Shown here: piece by piece, positions 24,999-33,896 of the stretch
Position numbering within the stretch: position 1 is the first letter of the stretch
Layout: every line of letters begins with the position of its first letter
From: Gammaproteobacteria bacterium
GTDB lineage: Bacteria; Pseudomonadota; Gammaproteobacteria; Pseudomonadales; Pseudohongiellaceae
Length of the DNA: 64,000 nucleotides
NCBI GenBank assembly: GCA_002731775.1
Contig: PCCP01000120.1
Location: 1-64,000 of the forward strand
Reading direction: 5' to 3'
Notes under the pieces: model-generated
The model's database searches: none
What the model saw: only the letters and a program-made list of their open reading frames with translations
What the model was told of the DNA's origin: nothing
Position numbers and translations under genes: made by a program

Positions 24999-27053
24999 CT
25001 AATTGCTGGGCCGAATCGTTCCCGGCATGACTTCGAAGCCCGGACTGAAATCCACCAGTACCGACGCCAATTGCAACAGCACCCCCTGATTACCCTCCAC
25101 GCTGCCAATGCCGGCCTGTAGCTGGCTCACCAAGGTGGCCTCACCCATGATGACCGTCTCCAGATCGGATCGATTCATCGTGATTGTTACATCGGCATTT
25201 TCTGCAGCATAACCTTCGATATTTGTTAATGTACCGCCACTCATTTCGATCACGAAACCCTGCCCGGTGTCGGCTGTAATGAAATTGATAATGAAGTTAA
25301 ATGCATCAGCTTTGCCACTATCGACTCGGATTGCCACCGCATCCCACCACTGCGCCGTGGTCATGGCGCGGGCGAAGCTGGGACTGGTACCACGGGGAGC
25401 ACCGATGACCGGTGCCCCATTTCGCAATTCCTGGGCGGAGGAAAGAAACACATTACGCATGCTGGCACTTTCGTACTGGTAGCCCAATTGTTCGAATACG
25501 GCGGCCAACAAATCTTTGCCAGCGGAGTTATTCGGCTCGGCATAAACCAGTTTGTTGAGGATCTCCATGGCAAGACGATACTGCCCCCCATCATGCAATG
25601 CCTGTGCGCGGTCGAGAATGGCATCGGCACCACCCATCATCTCCACATACAGAGGCGCCGAATCGGCTGGGGATAACGGAGCCAGCGTGGCCGGGTTTCC
25701 ATCCCAGTAACCAAGATAACGATTAATCACTGCGCGGGAGTTATGAAATTCAGAGCCGTGATACTGGCGCACGTTCCATTGCTGTTGCAGGCTTAGTGGA
25801 ACTTCATATTCGTTGTGAATCTCGTTGATAGTGACACCCTGATTTGCCAGATTCAGCACTTGATTGTTCAGATTGGCATAAGCATCCCGTTGCGCGCGCA
25901 TGATTTCCTGAATACGCTCGTTACCCCAGCGTGGCCAGTTGTGGGAAGAAACCATCACTTCCGCCTGTACGCCATAACGGTATAGCGCCTCGTTGATCTG
26001 CTTTGACCATACCAGGGCATCTCTAATTAGTGCGCCTCGAAGCGTATAGATGTTGTGGATAGTCGCGGTGATATTTTCCGCAGCCCAGAAAACTTTCTGC
26101 TGCGGAAACCAGGCATTCATCTCCGCCGGCGCCTCCGTACCGGGCGTATTCTGGAAGATGATGCGAACCCCATCGATAATGTGTTCTTCGAAGTCGTCTT
26201 CTATAACCAGGGTCGGCGCGATCAGCCCGGTGGTGCCGACGGCAAGCCCTTTACCGATAGCAGAGTCCACCTGGCCAAAGGGGCTGGAGGGAATCACGCG
26301 ACCATACTGAAGTCCCGCCCGACGTGACATCGCATTGCCGGCGTAAACATTTTCCGAAATTGCCTCTTCCATGAAACCCGTGGGCGCAATGACCTGAACG
26401 GTGCCGGCCTGCACTTCTGCTTCGGTGATAACGCCACGCACACCGCCGAAATGATCGACATGGGAATGGGAATACACCACCGCTCTTACCGGCAGTTCAC
26501 CCAGTTGCTCATTTGCCAGTGCCAGTGCCGCAGCAGAGGTTTGACTGGTAAGCAATACATCGAACAGAATCCACCCGGTTTCGCCTTTCACCAGCGTCAT
26601 GTTCGCCAGATCGAATCCGCGCACCTGGTAAATAAAGCCCGGCACCACCTCATAGAGACCGAAATTCATATTCAAGGTAGCCTGGCGCTGCAGCGAGGGG
26701 TGGATGCTGTCGTAATTAGCCCCATCCAGGAGAAAATCGTAGCGCGTCATATCCCATACGATATTGCCATTAGCTGCTACTATTTGACGGGACTGGGGCT
26801 CCGCGATGAAGCCGCGACGCGATTCCTCGAAATCCCTCTCATCTTCAAACGGCAGGTTTTGTCGCAATTCTGCGTGCAGCGCCGAGGTAAAGTTGCTGGC
26901 TCTGATGCCCTTGGGATTAAAATGCTCCTGGGCCGTCACCTCGAGCATTGGCAAACCGGTTAAGGTGAAAATGAAATAAAAAATTGATCTGCCTGAAATT
27001 CTGCCAAAGGTTTTGATTTTCATGGATATCTCGCTGTAGTAGTCTCCAGGCAA
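24999..27053 (-). CDS. Alkyl/aryl-sulfatase, SdsA/BDS1 type, metallo-beta-lactamase fold
   Basis: 684 residues from 27053; the inner Met at 27023 (MKIKTFGRISGRS) gives a better signal peptide ending at about EVTAQ. The metal-binding motif HSHVDH is at about 196-201. Domains in order: metallo-beta-lactamase, alkylsulfatase dimerisation domain (with YLGYWDGNPATLAPL), and a C-terminal SCP2-like domain. The family cleaves primary alkyl sulfates such as SDS with two zincs and releases the alcohol. Export to the periplasm is predicted. It stands alone, and a sulfate-ester catabolic role in marine settings is plausible. Confidence 0.5.
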   Translation of the reverse strand: MPGDYYSEISMKIKTFGRISGRSIFYFIFTLTGLPMLEVTAQEHFNPKGIRASNFTSALHAELRQNLPFEDERDFEESRRGFIAEPQSRQIVAANGNIVWDMTRYDFLLDGANYDSIHPSLQRQATLNMNFGLYEVVPGFIYQVRGFDLANMTLVKGETGWILFDVLLTSQTSAAALALANEQLGELPVRAVVYSHSHVDHFGGVRGVITEAEVQAGTVQVIAPTGFMEEAISENVYAGNAMSRRAGLQYGRVIPSSPFGQVDSAIGKGLAVGTTGLIAPTLVIEDDFEEHIIDGVRIIFQNTPGTEAPAEMNAWFPQQKVFWAAENITATIHNIYTLRGALIRDALVWSKQINEALYRYGVQAEVMVSSHNWPRWGNERIQEIMRAQRDAYANLNNQVLNLANQGVTINEIHNEYEVPLSLQQQWNVRQYHGSEFHNSRAVINRYLGYWDGNPATLAPLSPADSAPLYVEMMGGADAILDRAQALHDGGQYRLAMEILNKLVYAEPNNSAGKDLLAAVFEQLGYQYESASMRNVFLSSAQELRNGAPVIGAPRGTSPSFARAMTTAQWWDAVAIRVDSGKADAFNFIINFITADTGQGFVIEMSGGTLTNIEGYAAENADVTITMNRSDLETVIMGEATLVSQLQAGIGSVEGNQGVLLQLASVLVDFSPGFEVMPGTIRPSN

Positions 27054-27201
27054 TTAGTACCTGGTAGTATTCAAATTTCAAAAGATGCATCCATTTTCAG
27101 CTGCTTATGCATCTAAGCATTAGCCATTGTAACAATAGCCGTAATTGCTCCGTCTCATTATATGACTGATTGCCGGAAAATTGATAACTGAGGATTGAAG
27201 C

Positions 27202-27924
27202 GTGATAAGACTTAAGAATTTGAGCAAGATTTACCGTACCGCCTACATGGAAACGACGGCGCTGGATCGGCTAAACATCCATATCGGCAAGGGCGAATTT
27301 GTTGCCGTGATGGGACCATCGGGTTGTGGCAAGTCTACCCTGCTCAATATTGTCGGCATGATCGACTCCCCAAGCAGCGGTGAGTATTGGTTTAACGATG
27401 AAGAAGTGGGCAGCCGTTCCGAGAACGAGCTGGTGGATGTGCGCAAGCGCAACATCGGCTTCATCTTCCAGAACTTCAATCTCATCGACGACCTCAGCGT
27501 CCATGAGAATGTCGATCTGCCTTTGCTTTACCTGGGCGTCGGCAGAAAAGAGCGCCGTGCGAAAGTCGACGAAGCACTGGAACTGGTGGGACTGGAGAGC
27601 CGTGCAAAACACAAGCCTCAGGAACTATCCGGTGGTCAACAACAACGGGTCGCGGTGGCACGATCTGTTGTCGGCGATCCCAAACTAATCCTCGCCGATG
27701 AGCCCACGGGTAATCTGGACACCAAGAACGGTGAAGACATCATGAACATGCTGAGGATGTTACAACAAAGGGGCGCAACGATTCTTATGGTGACCCATTC
27801 CCCGCAACACGGCGAGCGAGCTGACCGCATTATTAGCATGTTGGATGGTCAGGTAGTAGCAGGTGCCCAGTCCAAACTCTCAGTAGTAGCGGACAACTCG
27901 GCTTTCGAACACGTAGAAGGATGA
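27202..27924 (+). CDS. ABC transporter ATP-binding protein, MacB/LolD type
   Basis: 240 residues with all ATPase motifs: Walker A GPSGCGKST, the Q-loop segment GFIFQNFNLI, signature LSGGQQQRVAVARS, Walker B LILADEPTGNLD and the H-loop MVTHS. It powers the FtsX-like permease encoded next, with which it overlaps by 4 bases (ATGA). Such pairs act on lipoproteins, peptides or toxic compounds rather than as importers. No periplasmic adaptor gene adjoins it; the only HlyD-type adaptor in the window is at 44.7-46.0 kb. Confidence 0.5.
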   Translation: MIRLKNLSKIYRTAYMETTALDRLNIHIGKGEFVAVMGPSGCGKSTLLNIVGMIDSPSSGEYWFNDEEVGSRSENELVDVRKRNIGFIFQNFNLIDDLSVHENVDLPLLYLGVGRKERRAKVDEALELVGLESRAKHKPQELSGGQQQRVAVARSVVGDPKLILADEPTGNLDTKNGEDIMNMLRMLQQRGATILMVTHSPQHGERADRIISMLDGQVVAGAQSKLSVVADNSAFEHVEG

Positions 27925-30446
27925 GGGGAGTGCCCATGTTGGCCATGTTAGTGCATTTTAACAGGATGGCAGTCAAAGCCCTGCTTCGCTTCAAACTGCA
28001 TACGCTAATCAGTTTTATCAGCCTTGGTTTTGGCTTTATCTGTTTTATTAGCGCTGCCCTGATTTCCAACTATAGCGACAACTTCGACCAGCATTTCCCG
28101 AATGCTGACAGAATATATAACCTGGTCATTCGCAACACAGGAGATACCGGCACTCCCGATTTCTTCCCTATTGTTAATCAGCCCGCAGCGCGTTATTTGC
28201 GAGCTTACTTTCCTGATGTGCCGAACATCGTCCGCGGCAGTAGCGGTGGCTTATCGCAAGATGTCACCATCGATGGTGAAGCGCATACTATCGCCACCCG
28301 CTATGTGGAAGATCGTTTCTTCGACATCTTCCCATTGGATACCTTGTCGGGCATAGAAGCTGGAGAAGCACTTCCTCCAAATTCAGTCATGATTACAGAA
28401 GAAGCGGCCCGAAGAATTTTTGGCCGCACCGATGTTGTCGGCGAGCGTATGTTGATAGCAAATCAAGCCGACGTCGTTATCGCCGCCGTTGCCAAAACTT
28501 CGGAATTCCCTTCGCACCTGAATTCAGCTATTCCTCTGTTTAATTCTGAATTATTCGTCCCCATGGATATTCAGGAGCAGGCGTGGCGCCAACGCAGAAT
28601 TGATGCGGGACTCAATCCCGCCGTGGACAATTGGGGCAACCAATCGGACTATGTCTATATCGAAATACCCGAGGACATGGATTTCGACCTGGAATCCTTC
28701 CATCGGCAACTCGATGACTTCGTCAAATCGAATATCCCTGAGGAAAGAGCCGAGTTTATGACCTACGAACTGATTCCAGTGAACGAGCTGATGATGGCAA
28801 CCCTCTCATTTGTCACCGGCGGTGTCAGTATCGTCAAAGTGCTCATTGTCGCCGGTACCCTGGTGCTCATGATCGGTTGTCTGAACTACTCTAACCTGGT
28901 CATTGCCCAGCTCTCTTTGAGGAGCCAGGAAATTGGCGTGCAGAAGATTCTTGGCTCGAAACGTGGCCTTTTGATTTTACAGTACTGCTATGAAAGCTTC
29001 CTGTTCGTGAGCTTTACTTTGCTTATCGTGCTCGCAGTCATGTTCCTTGCGCTCTCGACCCTGCAATCCGCCAGCATGATTGGCGTGGATCCTGTCATGT
29101 TGCTGGATCCATCCCTGTGGGTTTCGATTGCCGTAGTCGTGGTTGTCATTGTTGCAATCGCCGGTGGGTACCCTGCGCTACGTACGGTCACCGTACCGCT
29201 GATTTCCATGCTGCGTCCCAAGGGTTCCAGCAGCTACTCGGGTAGATTGCGCGCCACGATGGTGGCAGTACAGTTTTTCATCTCTGGCACCCTGATGATT
29301 CTGGCCATGGTGATGTTCGCGCAAAACGTGGCGATGAGTCAGCAACTCGATGGCGATGTAGCGGATCCGAAAATTATTGTGAATACTCCTGTCAGTACAT
29401 TTTCTGTAGACCCCGATTTGTTGGCCACCCAATTGAAACAATACCCGGGCATTCTTTCCGTCACCCAAGTAGCCATTCGACCCTGGGACATCAGCATGTC
29501 ATCCGTTAGCCTGTCTCAATCGTCCGACTTGAACGCGGTAACAATCGAGGCGGCCATTTTTAATGTCGGCTATGAATTTACGGAAACTATGGACGTGCCT
29601 TTTATTGCTGGCCGAAATTTTTCCCGAGAACGCACGAATGACCGTTTTCCTAACTTCTCCGATCTGTCACCAAGCAGCGGTCCATTCTCAGTGTTGATTG
29701 ACGATGATCTGGCACAGGCATTTGGATATGAAAATGCTGGGGCGGCGATCGGAGCAACTCTTTATAGGCACATGGGCGCACCAACAATCGAGAACGAGAT
29801 GGCGATCGAGATAGTAGTCATCGGTGCCATCGGCGCCCAAAAATATCAATTCGTTGATTTTGGCAGCTTCGGCGTGCAAGGAAATATTGTCTACCTAATG
29901 CCCGACAATGCCAATAACATGATCATCAAGATATCCAAGAATAATATTAACGATTCGCTGCAACATATTGACGATACCTGGAATCAGCTAATGCCGGAGA
30001 TGACACTAAAGCGTGATTTTGTAGACAATCTGTTCTATCAAGCCTACAAGCTATTCCTGGGAATCAGTGCGGCCATCGGCACACTATCGGTATTCGGATT
30101 TTTAATTGCCAGCATTGGGCTATTCGGTAATGCCACATTCATCACCAATATCCGACACCAGGAAGTTGGCATCAGAAAAGTCATGGGCGCAAGCAGTGGC
30201 AGGCTGTTACGCATGTTGCTACTGAATTTCGCCAAACCAATTCTCATTGCCAATGTATTTGCCTGGCCGGTGGGTTACTTGATTGCTAATACCTACGTCA
30301 GCATGTTTGCCACGCGCACAGAGTTTGGCGCCCTGCCATTTATTATGAGCTTGCTGTTGTCAGTACTGATTGCCGTGCTGGCAGTGCTCTCCCAGTCATG
30401 GAAGAGCGCACGAATGCGACCGGCAATGGCGCTGCGGTACGAGTAG
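27921..30446 (+). CDS. ABC transporter permease with two FtsX-like domains
   Basis: 841 residues (or 836 from the second Met). Layout: one N-terminal helix, a large periplasmic MacB-PCD domain, three helices of a first FtsX domain, a lone helix (FFISGTLMILAMVMFA), a second periplasmic domain, and a last FtsX domain (IRHQEVGIRKVMGAS...). The duplicated FtsX layout is like that of permeases described as putative efflux or lipoprotein translocators. It forms a two-gene unit with the ATPase. Confidence 0.5.
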   Translation: MRGVPMLAMLVHFNRMAVKALLRFKLHTLISFISLGFGFICFISAALISNYSDNFDQHFPNADRIYNLVIRNTGDTGTPDFFPIVNQPAARYLRAYFPDVPNIVRGSSGGLSQDVTIDGEAHTIATRYVEDRFFDIFPLDTLSGIEAGEALPPNSVMITEEAARRIFGRTDVVGERMLIANQADVVIAAVAKTSEFPSHLNSAIPLFNSELFVPMDIQEQAWRQRRIDAGLNPAVDNWGNQSDYVYIEIPEDMDFDLESFHRQLDDFVKSNIPEERAEFMTYELIPVNELMMATLSFVTGGVSIVKVLIVAGTLVLMIGCLNYSNLVIAQLSLRSQEIGVQKILGSKRGLLILQYCYESFLFVSFTLLIVLAVMFLALSTLQSASMIGVDPVMLLDPSLWVSIAVVVVVIVAIAGGYPALRTVTVPLISMLRPKGSSSYSGRLRATMVAVQFFISGTLMILAMVMFAQNVAMSQQLDGDVADPKIIVNTPVSTFSVDPDLLATQLKQYPGILSVTQVAIRPWDISMSSVSLSQSSDLNAVTIEAAIFNVGYEFTETMDVPFIAGRNFSRERTNDRFPNFSDLSPSSGPFSVLIDDDLAQAFGYENAGAAIGATLYRHMGAPTIENEMAIEIVVIGAIGAQKYQFVDFGSFGVQGNIVYLMPDNANNMIIKISKNNINDSLQHIDDTWNQLMPEMTLKRDFVDNLFYQAYKLFLGISAAIGTLSVFGFLIASIGLFGNATFITNIRHQEVGIRKVMGASSGRLLRMLLLNFAKPILIANVFAWPVGYLIANTYVSMFATRTEFGALPFIMSLLLSVLIAVLAVLSQSWKSARMRPAMALRYE

Positions 30447-30526
30447 AGAAACAGGGGCAATGCGCGCTATAAGGATTGTTGCTCTGACGCCTGATTGATG
30501 TGACTTTTAAGCATGAGGCGCTGAGA

Positions 30527-30561
30527 AATGCGGTGTCGGAGTGATTCCCCGACACCGCATT
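30527..30561. terminator. Strong hairpin between convergent genes
   Basis: A perfect 13-bp stem (AATGCGGTGTCGG with its complement) closes a 9-base loop between the permease stop and the convergent TPR gene stop. No T-run flanks it. Its core GTGTCGG/CCGACAC recurs in the hairpin at 37195-37217, so it may be a dispersed hairpin repeat that also ends transcription. Confidence 0.5.
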
Positions 30562-30566
30562 GAGTA

Positions 30567-32234
30567 TTACAGGTGCGACCTCTCCAGCTCAGTATCGGCA
30601 TTGCGCCAAAACGACTGGAACTGGCGCTCCACGATTATGGCTTGCTGAGTCTTGCCTTGGGCTTGCAAGGCCTGGTACAGGCCGAATGTGGTCCAGCCAT
30701 TTTGTTGATTCCACTGCAGGTCCTTCATGTAAACCACTTCCGCATCGGCGGCACGTCCGGCTTCCAGCAAGACTGAACCCAGGTAGAGGCGGATGGACTG
30801 GGACCAGTCCGGTGGCTCGGTGTAGTTCAGATTGTCCTGTAATTCGACAGCCAGGTTGTAATGAGCGATGGCGGCATCCAGATTGCCCCTGGCTTCCTCG
30901 ATTTCACCATTAAGGGCGTGGGCGGCCAGATTCAGCACGTGTGAGGCCGGGGTTGGGCCGACGCCGTTGTCATTGACGCCATTGGCCGCCATCTGCGCAC
31001 GAATATTTGCCAGCTCTGTTTCAGCAGCCCCCATATGTCCTTTTGCTACATGGGCGCTGCCCATCACGTAACTCCACATGCCCTTCAGGTAAGGGGTGCT
31101 GGATTGGCTGTTGGCAGCATTATCGCCGTGAATCTTGTCCCAATTGCCAAAGATCTTGTCAACGATCCAGGCGTGGGCCAAGGTTTTCTGACCCCGATTA
31201 CCGCCAGCGACCACATTGGCGGCATTGCGATTGGCGGCCTCCGCAGAAGCCCCGTAGTTTCCCTGCAGATAGTTAGCATAGCGCACGAAGTCGAGGGCAT
31301 GGGGCGCGTGGATTTTATGGGACAGGGGGTAGGTTCCAATCAAGGGGAAGTTAGTGTCACCCCAGATTTCGGCAAACTGCAGGTCGACTATCTGTGATCG
31401 CTCGTTGATGTCGATGGCCTTCTCGTATTCGCCCACCCGCAGGTAGATGTGACCAGGCATATGTACCATATGACCGGAAATAGGCAAGGTACCCTCCAAT
31501 CTCTGCGCCGCCGGCATCGCCAGTTCCGGCTGTGCGGAGGCTTCCATTAGATGGATATAAAGATGGTTAGCGCCGGGATGATCATGTTCCGAACGCATGG
31601 CCGCTTCCAGGGCGGCCTGGGCCTCGGCGGTCCCGCCCTTGGCCGCACCATCTAGCCCCCAGTAGTCCCACTGCGTGGTGTTCATGTAGGATTCTGCAAA
31701 CATGGCGCCGATATCTGCATCATCCGGAAACTTGGCGTGCAAATTACGCATGGCATCGAGGAAGGCAAAGTCTCGTTCTCTGTTATCAGGAATCGCATCC
31801 TTGTTGTATAGCACAAACAAGCCATTGATCATTCCCCGCTCTACCTGGCTGCCGTTGTTAATCAGCTCCAATGCCTTGCGGATCGCCGCGAGTCCAGCGC
31901 CCTGTGGGTCATCCGGCAAGCCTTGATAACGGCTATTCGGATTGGGACCCGCGGCGTGGGCGAGACCAAAATAGGGCATTGGATTGTCTGGCTCCAGTCG
32001 CGATGCTTCCTGATAGGAGGCAATAGACTCCGGGAAATAGAAGCCCCAGGCCATGCGCAGACCCTGATCGTAAAATTGTTGAGCAGCTTCGGAATCGAGG
32101 GAAGTAGCACGGCTGTAAGTGCCTCCTCCCGGTACTATAATGGCCAAGGCTCCATCAGAATCCTGGGCGTATGAAGCCAGTTGAGACACGAGCAATGCAG
32201 TCGCTACGGCGGTCAATGCGATAAATTTGCGCAT
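30567..32234 (-). CDS. Periplasmic TPR-like repeat protein, function unknown
   Basis: 555 residues with a clear signal peptide (FIALTAVATALLVSQLASYAQ is the hydrophobic part). GGAGG lies just before the ATG. The mature protein has helical repeat pairs of TPR type, for example QFYDQGLRMAWGFYFPESIA and a late set EEARGNLDAAIAHYNLAVEL. Conserved HMPGHIYLRVGEYEKAIDIN is typical of a large group of uncharacterised secreted TPR proteins. It probably scaffolds protein contacts. It is divergent from the DsbA-like selenoprotein gene. Confidence 0.5.
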   Translation of the reverse strand: MRKFIALTAVATALLVSQLASYAQDSDGALAIIVPGGGTYSRATSLDSEAAQQFYDQGLRMAWGFYFPESIASYQEASRLEPDNPMPYFGLAHAAGPNPNSRYQGLPDDPQGAGLAAIRKALELINNGSQVERGMINGLFVLYNKDAIPDNRERDFAFLDAMRNLHAKFPDDADIGAMFAESYMNTTQWDYWGLDGAAKGGTAEAQAALEAAMRSEHDHPGANHLYIHLMEASAQPELAMPAAQRLEGTLPISGHMVHMPGHIYLRVGEYEKAIDINERSQIVDLQFAEIWGDTNFPLIGTYPLSHKIHAPHALDFVRYANYLQGNYGASAEAANRNAANVVAGGNRGQKTLAHAWIVDKIFGNWDKIHGDNAANSQSSTPYLKGMWSYVMGSAHVAKGHMGAAETELANIRAQMAANGVNDNGVGPTPASHVLNLAAHALNGEIEEARGNLDAAIAHYNLAVELQDNLNYTEPPDWSQSIRLYLGSVLLEAGRAADAEVVYMKDLQWNQQNGWTTFGLYQALQAQGKTQQAIIVERQFQSFWRNADTELERSHL

Positions 32235-32400
32235 GGAATCCTCCTTTTAATGTTTAGAAGTAATTGCTGGCTTTCCGATGCTTCGGGATATGAAAGCCGC
32301 CACGCAGGATACCCTATGTATACGAAATAGCAATACTTGGGAGTGGCCGTAGATTAGTTTTCCTGAGCTGAATAAGAGGGTCAAATTGAGGCAGGCAGGG

Positions 32401-32419
32401 GTTGCACACAAGTTGCACA
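32401..32419. repeat. Direct repeat GTTGCACA, two copies 11 bases apart
   Basis: GTTGCACA occurs at 32401-32408 and again at 32412-32419, one helical turn apart, in the 275-base divergent region before the selenoprotein gene. Such phasing suits a direct-repeat regulator site. No regulator is identified. Confidence 0.5.
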
Positions 32420-32509
32420 AGTCTCCCCGAATCGACGATTGATTTTGCCGAGGAACTGCGCGAGACTGCACCCATAGATATTGTATCCTACTGAATTTAA
32501 TAGAAATGT

Positions 32510-33136
32510 ATGACAAAAAATATAGTAATTGACGTTTTCACCGACTACGTCTGACCCTGGTGTTATCTCAGTACCGTGAGTATTGAAAAACTCAAAGCCA
32601 ATTACCCGGTGGATATTCGCTGGATTCACTTTCCCCTGCATCCGGAGACGCCGGTGGAGGGCAAGTCCCTGGCCGAGCTCTTTGCCGGACGAGATATCAC
32701 GCCTATCAAGCAGCGGCTACAGGGCTTGATGAAAGCAGCTGGATTGCCCTACGGAGATCGCACCCATACCTACAATAGCCGTCTCGCCCAGGAATTGGGC
32801 AAGTGGGCTGATACCCAGAAAGGTGGTGCCGTGATTCACGACAAGCTGTATATGGCTTACTTTGTCGACAACGTGAACATCGCCGATATTGACGAGTTAG
32901 TGAAGATCGCCGAGTCGGCTGGTCTCGATGCAGCAATCGCAAGAGACGTCGTCGAGAACCGCAATTTCAAGGACCAGGTAGACGCGGACTGGCAGCGTTC
33001 GCGAGAGATAGGCGTTACCGGTGTGCCGACTTTTTACGCTAACGATCTGATAGTGGTTGGGTGTCAGCCCTATGAAACACTGGAAAAATTTGTAAGGCAT
33101 TTGCTGGAATTGAACACGAACGAAGGGGCTGAATAA
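32510..33136 (+). CDS. Predicted selenoprotein: FrnE/DsbA-family oxidoreductase with UPWC active site
   Basis: 208 residues if the in-frame UGA at 32552-32554 is selenocysteine (U15). The N-terminus from the ATG at 32510 reads IVIDVFTDYV-U-PWCYLSTVSIEKL. This is the first strand and active site of FrnE-type DsbA proteins, whose normal motif is CPWC, so the UGA replaces the attacking cysteine (C18 remains). The helical insert and the cis-proline segment GVTGVPTFYAN complete the fold. A SECIS-like stem-loop follows at 32564-32582. No signal peptide is seen, so it acts in the cytoplasm. A caller ignoring UGA would start at the GTG 32576 and lose the active site. No strong ribosome site is visible. 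Confidence 0.5.
32564..32582 (+). promoter_or_regulatory. Candidate bacterial SECIS element
   Basis: CTCA (32567-32570) pairs with TGAG (32577-32580) around the 6-base loop GTACCG; two more pairs form below a bulged T. The loop starts with G at 32571, after a 16-base gap from the UGA, the lower limit of the described range. The stem is weaker than that at 14651-14670. Confidence 0.5.
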
Positions 33137-33233
33137 GACCTTTCTCTGGTAGACAAAACAATATTTCGTACCAACGAGGTTTAATTTAAAATTCGCTGAT
33201 CACATCTGTTGTCTGGAAAATGAGGAACTACAC

Positions 33234-33896
33234 ATGAAGAGAACCGTGCTGATAACTTGTGTCGATCGTTATATGGGCATGGCGATTCAGAAGAAATTTA
33301 AAAGCCTTGGTATAACAGTTATTACTGGTGATTCTCCTATGACCACCGAAGCCGAAGTAGTCGATCTAATTGCGAAGACCGATCATATAGATATCCTGAT
33401 AGCCAATCTGGCGGAGCCACCAATGACTGGTCCGGTGCAGAATATCGACAATGAGGACTGGAACAAACTGTTCGATGCGCTGGTGCATCCTCTGATGTAC
33501 CTCGTACGTGCGGTGGCGCCACAGATGCTGGAGAGAAAATCCGGCAAGATCATCGCGGTTACCAGTGCCGCACCTCTAAGAGGCATCGCCAACAACGCCG
33601 CTTACTGCGCCGCGCGTGGAGCGCAAAACGGATTCATCAAGGCTGTTGGACTAGAAATGGCGCGCAGCAACGTTCATGTCAATGCCATCGCCCAGAACTA
33701 TATCAACAACAATACCTATTACCCCGACAACATTCTCGACAATGAAAAATTTCTGGATCACGTAAAACGAAATGTGCCAACAAACAAAATTGGCGCCGCC
33801 GATGAGACGGCAGAGTTGGCCGCCTACCTTGCCAGTGAGAAGTGCAAGCATATGGTAGGGCAGATTATTCCCCTGGCTGGCGGTTGGGTAAGCTAG
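33234..33896 (+). CDS. SDR-related protein with halohydrin dehalogenase motifs
   Basis: 220 residues, GAGGA ahead of the ATG. The fold is SDR, but the NAD(P)-binding glycine motif is absent. Instead T8-x4-Y13-x-G15 (TCVDRYMG) is present, and the catalytic set is S111-x12-Y124-x3-R128 (YCAAR) rather than Tyr-x3-Lys. Both are the motifs used to define halohydrin dehalogenases, which bind halide where SDRs bind cofactor. The later NYINNNTYYPDN resembles the NYL...YFYP region of HheC. It would convert vicinal halohydrins to epoxides in the cytoplasm. Its stop lies 32 bases inside the end of the convergent CoA-transferase gene. Substrate unknown. Confidence 0.5.
   Translation: MKRTVLITCVDRYMGMAIQKKFKSLGITVITGDSPMTTEAEVVDLIAKTDHIDILIANLAEPPMTGPVQNIDNEDWNKLFDALVHPLMYLVRAVAPQMLERKSGKIIAVTSAAPLRGIANNAAYCAARGAQNGFIKAVGLEMARSNVHVNAIAQNYINNNTYYPDNILDNEKFLDHVKRNVPTNKIGAADETAELAAYLASEKCKHMVGQIIPLAGGWVS

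Noticed and set aside
26451-26963. 170-codon ORF opposite the alkylsulfatase gene
   Set aside because: It lies entirely antisense to a well-supported enzyme, has no ribosome site and a composition typical of reverse-strand shadows.
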